64,000 bases of DNA from NCBI GenBank assembly GCA_034509425.1, contig JAVTVJ010000048.1:372001-436000 (forward strand), read 5' to 3'. Shown in pieces: positions 39,188 through 51,764 of the stretch. The notes below the pieces were generated by a model. The model saw only the letters and a list, made by a program, of their open reading frames with translations, was not told the origin of the DNA and did not search any database. A program made the translations under genes and the position numbers. The DNA is from Eopsaltria australis. Taxonomy: Eukaryota; Chordata; Aves; Passeriformes; Petroicidae. Numbering within the stretch: the stretch's first letter is position 1; each line of letters begins with the position of its first letter.

Positions 39188-42100
39188 AGGGCTGCTATGG
39201 TGTCACATCAAAATGCAATCCAGGCTACACATACCTGGTTTAGGTATGTCCTGTAGCAGACCTGGTACAAGGGTGGGTTATGCTGAGTATCCTCTTGCAT
39301 CAGGAGAATTAAATGCATTGCAGAAGGACTGCCCAGAGTACTCAGGCTGTTACAGAATTACTGTGTGACCTGCATAGAAACCTGTCCTCATACAGGTCAA
39401 CAGGGGAAATTGATATTTAACATTTATTCTGGGCACTTCCCTGACAAAAACTATTGAGCTTATGTGAGTGTACTGGGTCTGCAAATCTTCACATCATTGT
39501 GCAGCAGCTAATCTGCCCCTGATTCATGCATTTGAAATGATGACAAGTTTATTCCAAACTACAGGGAAAGTTAGTAGTTTAGAATATCTGAAAAAACGTA
39601 AGAGAGGCACTCAGATTCCCTGTCTCTTCTACTTTTGAAGGCAGGAAGGGATGCCTGTCATCTCCTCAGCATTTCCTCCCTGCCTTCATGCACGAGTCTC
39701 AAGTCATCTATTCAAAACACACAATTGGTATAGCAGCAGTGATGCATACATAGATGAAGCAATAAACAAGAACTAAAATGGTTCTATGCTTTGTGTACAA
39801 CTATTAAGCAAATTGTTTTTCATAAGATCAGAAAGAATATGTGACAAAATAAGAGTGTTGGACTCTCATATTTAAAGCTCAGCATTTTACCTTTCACACC
39901 TCTGCAAGTACAGTTTAAGACAAAGATAAAAGAAAGTTATGTTTTCTTACACATACCAAGTACAATGATCTATTTAAATTAACATTTAGTTTAGAAGATC
40001 ATTTATGGCAGAGAGAGAAATGGTTTCCTGAAGATTTCCAAAGCTTTCTCCTCTCTTAAACCTCCAATTCAGGATCAGTCAGCCAAGCTCCCCACTTCTC
40101 TGGGCCTGTGGGGGAGCATTTGCTCCTGCCATAAAGTACGACAAAGACACTAATTGGGACCTGTCCATTTTGGTCTACAGGGATTCCTTTGTTTTCTTTT
40201 CTGTCTCTTTAAATGATGTCATATCTGGATGGTTACACAGATACTGGAAATAACTGGTTATTCTATTGGTCAGGGTTGAAAAGCAGGTGAAAAATGTCTG
40301 AAACATTAGCTGTAGAATCTCTCATTGTTATCATCTAATCACTCAGAGAACAGTAATTTTGGCATAAGATCAAATAGGCAAATCAAGACTAATAACAAAT
40401 AATGAATTCCACTTCCAATGATTTAATCAATTATCTGAATGCCCTCAAAAGACTTTAAAGAAAAAATCTGGAAAAGATAAAATCTTTTTTGTAGCAAGCA
40501 AATATATACCCTTACAAAAAAAGAAAACCACCAAAATCAAGCAGCCAAATTTTAAAAATATAGACAGATAAATAAATAAAGACAAGAACCAGAGGGGCTT
40601 TTATTTACTTAGAGAAAAATTATGTCAGCAGAACACAAACTGGAGAACTCCTGTTATTTAGGAAAGGATTTTCTAAAGTATGTCTCAGGAACCATACTGT
40701 TCAGATGTTACCATAGTTCTTTAATCAGTGTACAAATGTGCACACTCTCTACTCAGCGCTGTGTTCATCCTAAATACTGCCTTCCCAGATCTCAGACAAG
40801 AATGCCATGGACATTAATCCCCTTGGAGGTGCCAGTACTTTTTCATTACTTTGCTGTGATCCCTTCCCCAGCTGGTCACTCCTAAATCTCTCCCTCAGTA
40901 AAAGCTGGGTTGCTTTATTACCAACAGGAGGCAATAGATCCAGAATTACAATAACTACACAAAACTAGTCTAAACAAATAAATTCAAAACTGCCACCAAA
41001 AAGAATGTCCAGAAAACACCAGCACCCCATTCTTTTTATCCTTTCCTGTTGTGTTTTGGTCTACATGTCCTTCTCCATCAACAGACCTTGTCTGGAAGAT
41101 CAGAATATAAATAAATCAAGAAAATGTTCTGCTGCTGAGAGTAGAATCTCTATGTGCATGAAGCCTGTGAGATTTTCTTCATGTGCCCAATATGAGGTAA
41201 AACGAACCACAATCTGCACAGGACTCTTGTCTCTAATACAAGGAGATACAAGACCTTAAGGGCAGGAGTGTTTTCTTATTTGGTTTGCCACCTCTACCCT
41301 CCCAAATCAGATAGCACTTGGTTTGAGAACCCAACAAGCTGAGAACCTCCCTATCCCCTTCTCCAAACAGAGGAAACTGGCAAAGAACAACACACACAAA
41401 ATGCCATGGATTTCTTTAATCTATGAGTAATCCTAAAAAAGCACCTGCTCACTACACAGAGCACTTTACCAGTGAATATCCCTCAATATTTAAGATACTC
41501 ATAAGCTCTGTTTGCATTTTCTTTTCCTGAAAGGATATTGGAATATTATTAATGTACTCATTATCAGTTACTACTGTTTTAAGGTGGACTTAAGGTAAGG
41601 CAATATTCTATCTTTCATCAGGACTACTTTTCTCATTAAAAGTGTGCTTGAATGGGTTTCTTAGTATTAAAGCTATCACGTACATCAGCTGGAAACAATA
41701 CCCAAAGTCCCAGTGTTGGCATTACCTAGTCATGATTTGGAGTAGATAAGGATATAAAAAAACGTGCTCCTTGATTAATTCATAAACAAAGTTGGGTAAC
41801 TGAAGAGAAGGTGACATTAAACAAACAACCTTCAGGGAACATCCTGGGCTCTTGCTGCTCTACTGGGAAATATTCTGCAAGACTCGAAAAAAGCTTGTTT
41901 ATCGAGGTAAATATGTCAAGGAGGAGTTATTCAGACATAGCCTGAAAACAATACAGCTTTTAAAAACAATCCACTTGAGGTATTGTGGGGACTCTTCTCC
42001 AGAGAAAACTGTTCAAAGCGCCATACAAACAGCAAATAGAACTAATCAAGATGTAAAATGATAGAAGAACAAACAGCAATAATAAGACAAGGACAAATAC

Positions 42101-43867
42101 ACAGTTCCATTTAGAAAAAAAAATAGTAAATACTGAGTCCAGAAGGCCTAGGCTGGCACTTTTCTACCTGCCTTCCTAGGTACCCATCTGTCTCGACAAT
42201 TCCACCACTACCTCTACCACCATTTTGCAGCTTTAGTCTTTTCTTCTCTCTTCCCCACACATGACGGGTCTTCCTTTACCTTGCACCTTACACCTATACC
42301 ACAGCTGGTGTCATCGAAGTGAGGAGGAAGAGGAGGAACAACCTGAGAACAGAAACAGTGTAGAAAGCCAGGGAGGGATCTGCATGGCTTCAGTAAGCAA
42401 TGCTGGTGGGGTTGGGAGAGCTGAGGCAAGCAGCAACCACATCCCCACCTAGTCCTCCCTGGCAGGAGCACTAAAACTTGCCTACCCATGTGTCTACTGT
42501 CTGATGGGTACCACAGGCTCTCAGACACTCTCTGACTAAGCCTGAAAAAGAAGAACCAGTTAATTATTTCCAGCAACATCTTTTAGACTCTAAGCAATGA
42601 CCTACTTCACCTAGTAGCTAAAGTTACATACTTTGTCTGCAAGTTTTAAATTCCTGGCTGAAGTTCAACACCAACAGCCTCCTATTACCTTATCAGGAAA
42701 ATACAACATAGAAGGTACTAGCTTTTTTTCAAGTAGAAGATACCATTCCAAATGTTACGCCAACAACTGTTTAATGTTGACAACACAACAGTCAAGACTA
42801 AATAGACACAATGTGCAAGCTCATGCAAATACTCTTACATCTGATTCTACATGCAGCAAGTCTAGAAAATCAGCACTAGCATTCGATTCAGTGGGCAGAG
42901 TAAAAACAGTGTTTTCATTTCAATATTAATTTGCCTGGCTTTTATACAATGCAACCTGAAAGAAACATAGGTCATGCAAGAATCTTAAACTGAAGCTAGC
43001 AGGCTTTTACTCAAATTTATGTTAATAGTGAAACTAGAAGATACAGCTTTCCCAAAGCAGATTTTTGGCTAGTCAGAGATGAGTGTTTTTTAAAGACCCA
43101 TTTCTTAACACTTACATCTTTTTAATTTTGGATAGTCCTATTAGGCCAGCTCTGATGTTTAAGATAAGTTATGGACAGTAATAAGACACAGCATTTATTA
43201 GGCAAACACATTGATCTATTGGTAATTGCTTTCTTCAGTCAAATGTTGATAAAATTTTTGAAGCCAACCCCTCAGTAATCATAATTTTTAACTCCAACAT
43301 TTAGAGAGAGTATGCGATGCACATCCCTAGATTTAATACTATGATAGGATTATTGTCTAGGAAAATCTTTACAAAACACTTTCTGCATTAGGAAGTATTT
43401 TGTACATTTATAGAGCTTGAGGACTAATTTATTGGAACCAAGACAACGCAGTATGCCCCATGACGTTCTCAGGGAGGGAACAGGAATCTGGCAACTTGGA
43501 GTAGAATCAGCACCAAAAGGGCTGTGAATTTCCAAGTTATCCAAAGATCACAAGTCTGTGCAGTGGTTCACTATACCTTTTTACAAAGTTAAGACTTCGG
43601 ATTTGGCTAGAAAGGAGTGTGGGAGCCTTTTAAATATAAGGTTCCTCCAGTTCATCCTCACAAATAAAAGGATCATTAGGATTACAAAGACAAATCTAAT
43701 TTTTAAGTTGCAGAACAAACCTTACTTCCACATGAGCTGTAGTCTACGTATGTAGGTAAGAGACAGCTTTCTTTCATCATCAATTCTGTAATTAAGATTT
43801 AGGCTTATAAAAATAGTCTTCAGGGCTAATTTTTTCTCCTTTTTAGTTCTTGCCTTCTCCCTTTCAG
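39188..43867. other. Unique DNA, no gene seen
   Basis: Mixed AT-rich sequence. A somewhat GC-richer patch at about 42260-42500 holds a 121-codon minus-strand open frame (42214-42579) with overlapping frames on the other strand and no recognised motif; GAGGAGGAAGAGGAGGAAC at about 42320 adds local low complexity. Nothing here is convincing as a gene. Confidence 0.45.
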
Positions 43868-43902
43868 ACATCGCATTTTAGAAACATCGCATTTTAGAAA
43901 CA
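43868..43902 (+). repeat. Perfect 16-bp tandem duplication
   Basis: ACATCGCATTTTAGAA occurs twice head to tail (43868-43883 and 43884-43899), followed by the first three bases of a third unit. Perfect identity, including a CpG in each copy, suggests a recent slippage or repair duplication. Confidence 0.92.
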
Positions 43903-46229
43903 GTCTCCACATCTCAAAGTCAATCTGTCCAAATGTGACATTTTCTACCTTAACAATTCCTCTCTTCTTTACCTTATATAAGACATTTAACAGTTCCGCT
44001 GCACTTTCTGTCTCTCAGAATCTCCCATAAAAGCAAACAAGTAAAAACTTGCTTGTAAACATAAAAAAGGAATTCTTTTGGGTTTCCACCATTATAAAAA
44101 TAATGACAGAAAATACAACAGGCTGCACTGAAGCTCCTAAAGTCCTTATGTGATATATTCTGGAATTTAGAAAGTTTTGCACTGGGAAACTAGTTATTAT
44201 TTAGTCTAATATAGCAGGCCAAAAAGATCATGTCATACAGAAATTCTGTCATTCTTCTGATGAAAAATAATGCAAAAACTCGAACTCCAGAAGTATCTAG
44301 TTGTCATTTCTCAGTCACTATAGGTTAAACTGAGAAGAAACTGTTCCTCCTTTATCAGAACTTAAGGCAGTATCTGGCACCCCACCCACAAATATAGACC
44401 ACAAATAGCTATTGAAAACAAAATCCTTGTCATTATAGAGATTTTCAAGAATTGCAGCAAGCAGTAGAATCAAATGGATATTTATGATTATTAATATACT
44501 TTAGAAAGTAAGAGATGAGCCTTTGCTTTGCTAGTCATTAAGGGCTTTTTCTGTTTATTTCTTTAATTCTTCCTCCAATTACTAGCTTCTAAATGAAATT
44601 AGCAGTTTGTCATTATACTGGCTCTTAACAAGTTACCCTCTACTTCTTCTTCTTCCTCTTCTCTAGGATTTCTTTTAAAAATAAGGCTTATTTCCTATAT
44701 AAGCTAGTTTCTTTTTTAAACAGCATGGTTTTCCCTTCCAATTATTAAACTGGGGCTTAGGGGGCATCTAATTAAATGTTCTTAAACTGCTCCCAATTAA
44801 TATCATTCTATTTCAGTTTAAATTGTCTTCCACCTGAACGGGCTAATAATTGCTTTCTAACTGCTAAGTTAGTCTTTTCAAAACACCAAGTAGATATCCA
44901 TTAGTGATATGAACTAAGGTGTATGTTTAAATTATCGCCTTGATAACCTAGGTTTTCTGGTTTTCATATATATTCATTTATATATATATTCATTTATATA
45001 GAATGAATTAATTTTGTAGTTTGCCTCAGTGTTTTGCTGCAGAAATCAGCTTGTACACTGCATTGTACTACAGTTTTTAAAATAGTGATCAACATAAACT
45101 AATGTAAATAAACACAAAGAGTGTTATTTTTCTGTTTATTTTAAATACTCATGAAACTGTGGGTTGGATACCAATACCATCTTGTTTAAAAAAAGGAGAA
45201 ATTACAGTTGTCAGTTTGTTTTCCAGACACTTTAGAAGGAAAAAGGGAGTTTAATAGTATATTATGACACAGGAAAAACATAATTTTAAAGCCATTCAAC
45301 CCCTGTTCTAATATTTTCATTTCAGTATAGACACTTCTTCAGATCCTGACTTTATGAACACGTGTGAGTGAATTTGAAATTGAATGACACACAAATCACG
45401 TCACACATTTTTATCTGCATGCAAATGAACACTATGATTGGAATTCTTGCTGCCTGAAACTACTTTGGTTACTTTTTTTTCTCTGCAGCAGAGGGGTACA
45501 TTTGAAGCTCTCTTTAGAATCAAGAGCAAGAAATCATCCTGAACTTTTCAGAGTTTTCACTACCTAATTTATTTCTTTACTACCATGATCAAATTCTAAT
45601 GGAGAGGTATGAAAAGTTAATGCAGGAGGTTTCTTCAATCCTCCTCCAGTTACAAAGTCTAAAGTTCAAATTTATTAATACACTCATGCCAAAAATTTTT
45701 CATTATGAAATCATCCATAACTTGGGCTAATATTAGAAAGGGACACACTTCAAAGGAATAGAAGATTAGTTCAGATAAGCACACAAAATCTGAAAGCTCA
45801 AATACACATCTTAGTGCTAGAAAATCCTCAGATATGCTGCCTGACACTAAAAAAAACAGGTGTTACAGCAATACTGAAAAGCTTCAGAAGAATGAGCCAC
45901 CACTTTCATAAGAGAGAGCAGATTGTGACAAAACTCTAATAAAAGGGAAATCTCGAGAAAAAAAAATAAAGGGGGAGTTAAAGAAAGAAAGGGCAAAGCT
46001 GAGCAACCCAAACTGAGATCAGTATGGCTATGGTTAACTTCCTTCCTACACCGCGGATAACTCAGGTATTTAACTCTACAATGTACCCACTAGCTTATTT
46101 TGTAGCATTTTGGCTGTCCAGTAGTAATAAACTTAGTCAACAGCTGAGCTTCTACCCAGTAGCAGTTTTCAAAGGAGCATTGGGACCAAATTTGATCATG
46201 AAGGAAGGTATCTTTATGTATATTGTAAA
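43903..46229. other. Unique DNA with a candidate regulatory stretch
   Basis: No gene is seen. Around 44480-44945 the sequence is rich in TAATTA and CAATTAAT words (CATCTAATTAAATGTTC, CCCAATTAATATCATTC, GGGCTAATAATTGC) without being simple, which resembles conserved non-coding DNA. The rest is ordinary AT-rich DNA. Confidence 0.35.
44966..45000. repeat. 16-bp AT-rich tandem duplication
   Basis: ATATATATTCATTTAT is present twice in perfect tandem (44966-44981 and 44982-44997), followed by a partial third unit. Confidence 0.88.
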
Positions 46230-46600
46230 ACAGACGAGTTCAAGATATAGTCCTACTGGAGAAAGTCCAGCATACGGTCACGAAAATGATGAAAGGATTG
46301 GAACATTTCTCCTATGAGGAAAGGCTCAAAAGCTGTAACTGTTTAGCATAGACCAAAGAAGGTTTGGTGGGGTCTTATCAATATATATAAATACCTGAAG
46401 GGAGAGTACAAAAAGAACCGAGACAGACTTGTTGTAATGTCTGTGACAGGTGATGCCCAGTGACAGGCAATGGACACAAAATTAAAAACAGGAAGTTCTC
46501 TCTGAACACCTGGAAGCAATTGAACACTGGAACAGGCTGCTTAGTAGATTTTGGAGCTCTTCATCCTTGAAAATATTCAAAAGCCATCTATAGCAGGGCA
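46230..46600 (+). mobile_element. CR1 LINE, left part, interrupted by an LTR
   Basis: The CR1 copy is recognisable from about GTCCTACTGGAGAAAGTCCAG through ACATTTCTCCTATGAGGAAA, GGTCTTATCAATATATATAA, GTGATGCCCAGTGACAGGCA and CACTGGAACAGGCTGC to AAATATTCAAAAGCCATCT, where CR1 sequence stops. The expected continuation reappears at about 47280. This is an older CR1 subfamily than the copy at 5247. The exact join is blurred over a few bases. Confidence 0.85.
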
Positions 46601-46620
46601 TCTTGACCCAGAAAATCTTA

Positions 46621-46709
46621 TCTGTTGCTTTTGGTTGGTGAAATAACTAAGGGCATCATGCCCCTCACAAGAGCTTGTCTGTTGCTGGCTAACTGGTGAA
46701 ATAACTCAA
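46621..46709 (+). repeat. Imperfect 57-bp direct repeat near the LTR start
   Basis: TCTGTTGC..TGGTGAAATAACT occurs at 46621 and again at 46678, offset by 57 bases and with several mismatches in the middle. It makes the exact LTR start ambiguous and may be a duplicated U3 segment. Confidence 0.6.
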
Positions 46710-47141
46710 TCAGGACCACTTGTCTTGTAGGGAGTTAATTTGGCACCTTGGGAGTAACAATCCCAGCTGACAAAAAACAACTTGCTGTGGAAGTGAGATC
46801 TGGAAAGATAAGCTAGAATTTCTCACCGACAGACACGAAGTACACGAAACTTCTAAAAAGCAGAAATCTTCTGCATATTTCCTGGAAAAGTGTTGGGCTT
46901 TCTCCCCAAAGCTGGGACACCTACTTTGTGGTTATTTCTCTGGAGGCTGAGTGAAAGGACTTCATGTTCACTATCGTCATTTTGGCGGTAAGGTACATTG
47001 ACTCCTAATTGGTATTACTTCAATAGAGATACCTTGATACTGTGCACTGCTTTATGTCAACTACTAGTAGCTCTTTATGGTTTATACTCTGTAGTGAGTA
47101 ATTCTGTTTGAGATGTTTGTTCTGCTATCTCCCATCTATTC

Positions 47142-47147
47142 AATAAA
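47142..47147 (+). promoter_or_regulatory. Polyadenylation signal AATAAA of the inserted LTR
   Basis: AATAAA lies about 50 bases before the proposed LTR end, the usual place for the R-region signal of an LTR. Confidence 0.45.
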
Positions 47148-47279
47148 TAACTCCTTTTAGAATGACTTGCCATCCTTAGAACTTGCTGGCCATAACAAAT
47201 TTAGGTGCCTAAATCTAGGCTGCTGCCAAAAATCTGAGGCTAAGGCAGGGCTTGCCTGAAGCTGCCACTCAATCCATAA

Positions 47280-47394
47280 TACATCTGAACTTTGTCCTGG
47301 GCTATCAGCTCTAGGTGACCCTGCCTGAGCAGGGGATGGTTGGACAAAATGACATCCAGAGATCCCTTCTTACCCTCCAACATTCTATGGTTCT
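47280..47394 (+). mobile_element. CR1 LINE, right part, after the LTR
   Basis: CR1 resumes with GTCCTGGGCTATCAGCTCTAG, GTGACCCTGCCTGAGCAGGG and GATGGTTGGACAAAATGACA, and ends in CATTCTATGGTTCT. Together with 46230-46600 it makes one CR1 whose last 100 or so bases lie beyond the LTR. Confidence 0.85.
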
Positions 47395-50300
47395 TTAATA
47401 CCATTTTATTCCAGAACAGGGAGAGAGCCAGATAAGAAGGAAGGTTAGGAACCCAAATAAATTTACACAAGTAAATTTCAAACCCAAAGCATAGTTTCTG
47501 CCAGTTCAATATTCAGCTGTTTGAGAAACTGAGAACATTTTTATGATTGTGTACTTACTTCAAGTTTTCTAAAATACTTCCTTCATACTCCATTCGTGTG
47601 CACGTTATCATTTAAAAATAGGAATCTATAATTCAAAAGAAAATTTAACTTTTTCATTACACAAGATATTAGCAGTTCCTAGTTTGATACAGTAATCCTC
47701 TCAAGTGTAGAACATGTTTACAAAAAGGGCTAAAAAACATTTTTCTTAAAACAAACCAAAAAGAAAACAACCAGCCAAAAAATCCTCACAAAATTAAGTT
47801 TCTTGGTACATACTTTTAATCTGAAGTAGTTCTATTTCAGTAATAAGACCGGCATTTCTAACACATGTATGTGCCTGTGTGCTTTGCAGAAATACACAGT
47901 TTCTGCATTATTAATACAAAAGCTTCTGTTAGCTGTCATACAAAATTTCCGTTTTCAACATCTTTCTGATAGCAGCTCTAATTTCCTGAAGTACTAAGAC
48001 ATTCTTGATGCTCTCAGCATTTGAAAATGCATCTATCAGCACTGAAATTGGCTGTAGAACTGATAATAAAGGTCTACCTTAGGTACTGTTGAACAAGACA
48101 CACAAAAATCTAACCTGCCATTTCACAGTTTCTTTAACCTTCTCTCTGACAAGACAAACACAAAAAGGGTGACTGTTATAACTAAAAAGGTGGAGGCAGA
48201 AATGCACCTCCAATGTTTTGCAGAAAGTTAGGAGGTTATTTGCTCCTTAGGAAGGTATTGTCCCATGACTGATCTAATGAGGAATACTTCCTTAGTCGCA
48301 TTCATTTCACAAAATACAGTGGCTGATTTTCTTCCTCAGGAAATCATTCTTCTGTTAGGCAGAAATCCTGTTTAAAGTGAACCAAGTTTTTGGGTTTCAA
48401 CATTTTTTGCTATGAGTTATCCATCTCCCAAATGTTATTGGTTTGTGAGTTATGACCTCCTAACAGTGTTTCAGATAAATTATTGTATGAGAAAACAAGA
48501 AGAGTCCTAATAAGCAATGCTTATATATTTCACTTGATATAGGTGTATATATCCGGATTTATTAATCTCCAGGATTTTCCAGTTACTAACTGGCACTTCC
48601 AGTAACTTTGGCACTTATCAACAATTTCTTCTTACTTTAAAAGTACTTCAGACTAGTTTCTACAGAATTATTTCTCTTACATTTTTGTTTCAGTCTTTAT
48701 CTTTCCAAAGACTGCACACTGCTGTACGAGTACGCCTGCTACCCTTAAGAAAGACCTTCAACCTTCCTAGTTCTGTTGTGTTCACTAAAATATTATGCAG
48801 GAATCTCTAACTTTTATCTAGCTATCATTTCTACCTGAAAACGGGATTAAGCCATGAACCCATTTGCAGTCAATAGTTTTAAAAATCTAATTTAGTATCA
48901 GGATAAACTACTACAGGAAAATTTTACTTGCAAATTGACTGATTAATTTTTCCATATAGGAAGAATTTTAAAGAAATTTTGGAATTAAAAGTAACTAATA
49001 AATTTTTATTCATTATGGTATTCCACTGGAGACTGCTAAAATGACAGAAAGACATGCGCTTTAAATAAATTTAAGAAAAAACAAAAACAACTATATACTA
49101 GAAAAGCTCTGAATTTCATTTGAAATTTAAATTTTCATGTGAATTCAAGAAATATAAATTTGCTCTGTTATGCATTGGCTTGAACAACATTTGATAGCAA
49201 ATCTTCGCAAGTTTTCAGTGTATCTTTATCAGCTTTATTTCTAATCTGTTTAATGAAAACATGCATCTCCTTCATGCTATTTAATTTTTATTTTCCATTA
49301 TAATTAGTAAGAAATTTAAAATACAAAAACGCCAGGTCAACAAAAGAGAACTCTCTCACAAGCCTCACAACATCACACTCATATAAGGAATAAAATAAAC
49401 TTATTCCAAGTATTTTTTCTCTCTTCATCTTTGGGATAGGATGCTTTAAATATTGAAACTGTATTAGTAGTTTAACTTAAAACCCATGCACAAACACACC
49501 TACGTCATGGTGTATATCATCTAGCTAGCCAGAATTAGTCACACCAAGATTTCAGTGATGAAAATCTTCTTTTGTAAAACAATTTAAAAATATTAATAAC
49601 AATTCACTGAGTGATTTGGGACTGGACACTAAAAGGTCGGTAAGGACTTTTCCCTTGCAAAAAAAATGGAGTACATGGATATAATTTTTCCGTTCTTTGT
49701 TAAGAGTTACTTTGCTATTCTTTTGCATCCCTAAATGGTGGAAGGCAGTAGAGACTTCTGTTGGCCACATGCAACAAGTTGCATTTGGAATCAGAGGAGG
49801 AAGATGCAGGCAAGTATGTCTTGGATTTCCCAACTCCAACTTCCTGCTCTCTACTGCTTGCCCAAAGACAGAGACTCCTCTCCAAGAGTAGGTGGGAGAG
49901 GTAAGTACTTGCTCAGTTCCACAGAAATTTCTCCCAAAAGAAAAATATGCCAGTCAGGCTAACTGGGCTCATGTACCTTATTTCTGACAAGGAAAGGAAA
50001 AAGAAATGAGTGCTACACAGCTGACTCAGGATGGCGAGAAACGGTTCCTTACAATACAAGATATTTATGCCAAGAATATTGCAATGTTAGATTCATAATC
50101 AACAATAACTACAGGAATTCCCCAACATGATTCCCTTCTTGTTACTTACAAAAACCACAATGACATTGGCATCCACTTTGCACTCAATTGCCATGAATAT
50201 TCAACAAACAGACTTTGAATGTTAGGAAACTTTGGTATAAAGAACTCTTACAGGAAGAAGAGGGAAACCCATTCAATGACTGGTGAATCCATCCCACAAG

Positions 50301-51340
50301 CTAGATTTTCACAGGTACTGGATAGAAATAACAAGTTTTTACATATAATTTGAATCCTGGAATGTTTGGCAGGATGGTTCAGGAAACAACTCTGGATAGC
50401 TAATCTATTTAAAAACAAAACAAATTCATTTGCAGACAAATAAAATGATATTATAAATAAATATTAATTTTATGTTCAGACTCTTCAAAGGTATACTTAG
50501 ACCATTGACTACTTCAATTTCAATGCTAATAAGCCTACTTTTACTTTGAAACTAAGTATTCATTTTCCCAGAGAGAAATTAAGCTTATGCTTAAACAGAC
50601 ATATTACATTGTCATCAACTGAGAAAAGCTTGAATTACCTTAGCCTTCATCTACAAAATCTATTATTCCAAAATATTCTGCTAGAATTGAATGCAAGAAT
50701 TAGTCAGAAAAACATTTTAAAACCTTGAATATCAGTACAGAATATACTCTACAGGAGCACGCAAACAGTAGCTTATAAATGTTAAAAGCTTTTGAAAGTT
50801 ACATTCAAATCAAATATATTTTTCAATGAAACTTAAAATTTTGAATTTTGAAGATTCAGTGAAAACTAGAACCCAAAGTTTTCCACTGGTAATTAGAAGT
50901 TCACAAATTAAAATACAAAGTTATACAAAATGCAAAATTGCCTTACTAATTCTATATTCAAAAATAGCAATTACTACATAAACTATGCTTTTCTCAATTA
51001 AATTTTTTAATCTCCTCTTAAAGAAGAAAAAAGTGGAAAGGTTGTGTGGGAACAAAAACTACATTTCTAGTGAAAATATTTGCGGTTTACAGCAAAACTT
51101 TAGAGTGAAAAACAGGTTGAAATGAATAAATGACAACAAAATTCTTTCACTTATCTTTAAAACATTATCCTCTCACTGAAGATGGAAAAAGCAGTTTCAA
51201 CAGAAAAACTGTATCACTTCTGAATGACATACATTGGATTTAATTGTTTTACGTAACTTGCAATCTTGATGGGTAACTGAAGGAACATTTGAGCATCTTA
51301 AAAAGCTCTAACATAAAGAGAATTGGTCCTTAATTTATTT
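47395..51340. other. Unique AT-rich DNA, no gene seen
   Basis: Nothing recognised in nearly 4 kb. Open frames up to 95 codons (49552-49839, minus) overlap others on the plus strand and show no domain. Confidence 0.5.
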
Positions 51341-51597
51341 CCAATCACACTGGGACAGGTGCTGTTGATAGTTCTTGGTCAGCCACTGGTTCAGACCATG
51401 CAGATAAGGTGACACAGCTAATGGGAAACTATATAGGGAAGTATCTCCACTCATATTTTATAGCTCGCTGGTTCCTCTGTCCAGCCCAGCGTTACTACGA
51501 CAGATTCCAGCTGGCTATATTTCCAGGAGTGCCCCTATCCCCAGGGCACTCTGGCAGCGTCCCATAAACACTTAGCCAGAGAAACTGCGGCCTGCGT
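51341..51597. other. GC-richer block next to the minus-strand LTR
   Basis: Composition changes from AT-rich to roughly balanced (CCCCTATCCCCAGGGCACTC, AAACTGCGGCCTGCG) just before the LTR. If the LTR were the 5' LTR of a minus-strand provirus this would be its leader. However, the bases next to the LTR do not look like a primer-binding site (no TGG start), so an unrelated older repeat or unique DNA is as likely. Confidence 0.3.
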
Positions 51598-51682
51598 TGT
51601 AGTGCAGGAACTGAGTCCGGATGGCTATCAGCTGAAGATGAATAACGAGAGGGCCCTTGGTGTGCCTTTAATTCTGAGTGGC

Positions 51683-51688
51683 TTTATT
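51683..51688 (-). promoter_or_regulatory. Polyadenylation signal AATAAA (minus-strand LTR)
   Basis: TTTATT on the plus strand gives AATAAA on the element's own strand, placed between the TATA-like box and the LTR end as expected for the R region. Confidence 0.65.
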
Positions 51689-51758
51689 GCAGGAAGCTCA
51701 ACACAGAGGAGAGGCAGGAATCCAAGAGGGCGAGGGGCCCTCAGACCCAGACTTAAGA

Positions 51759-51764
51759 CTTATA
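51759..51764 (-). promoter_or_regulatory. TATA-like box TATAAG (minus-strand LTR)
   Basis: GTTGTATAAGTC on the minus strand places a TATA-like box 71 bases upstream of AATAAA. Transcription would be expected to start about 25-30 bases downstream, near 51730. Confidence 0.5.

Larger units (their letters stand above)
46601..47279 (+). mobile_element. LTR insertion (ERV-L-like) inside the CR1
   Basis: About 690 bases separate the two halves of the CR1. The core looks like one LTR on the plus strand, with a proposed start TGTTGC at 46623 (a second possible start, TGTTGCTGGC, is at 46680) and a proposed end CCATAACA at 47197. AATAAA lies at 47142-47147, about 50 bases before the end. Directly after the end comes AATTTAGGTGCCTAAATCTA, which resembles the primer-binding region of ERV-L-type elements (ATTTGGTGCC...). 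The following 80 bases would then be leader, and the rest of the provirus would have been lost. CATCT occurs at both CR1 joins and may be a target duplication. Outer edges are uncertain. Confidence 0.5.

Noticed and set aside
42214..42579. 121-codon minus-strand open frame
   Set aside because: No recognisable domain, overlapping open frame on the other strand, and local low-complexity GAGGAG sequence; no start context or splice evidence.
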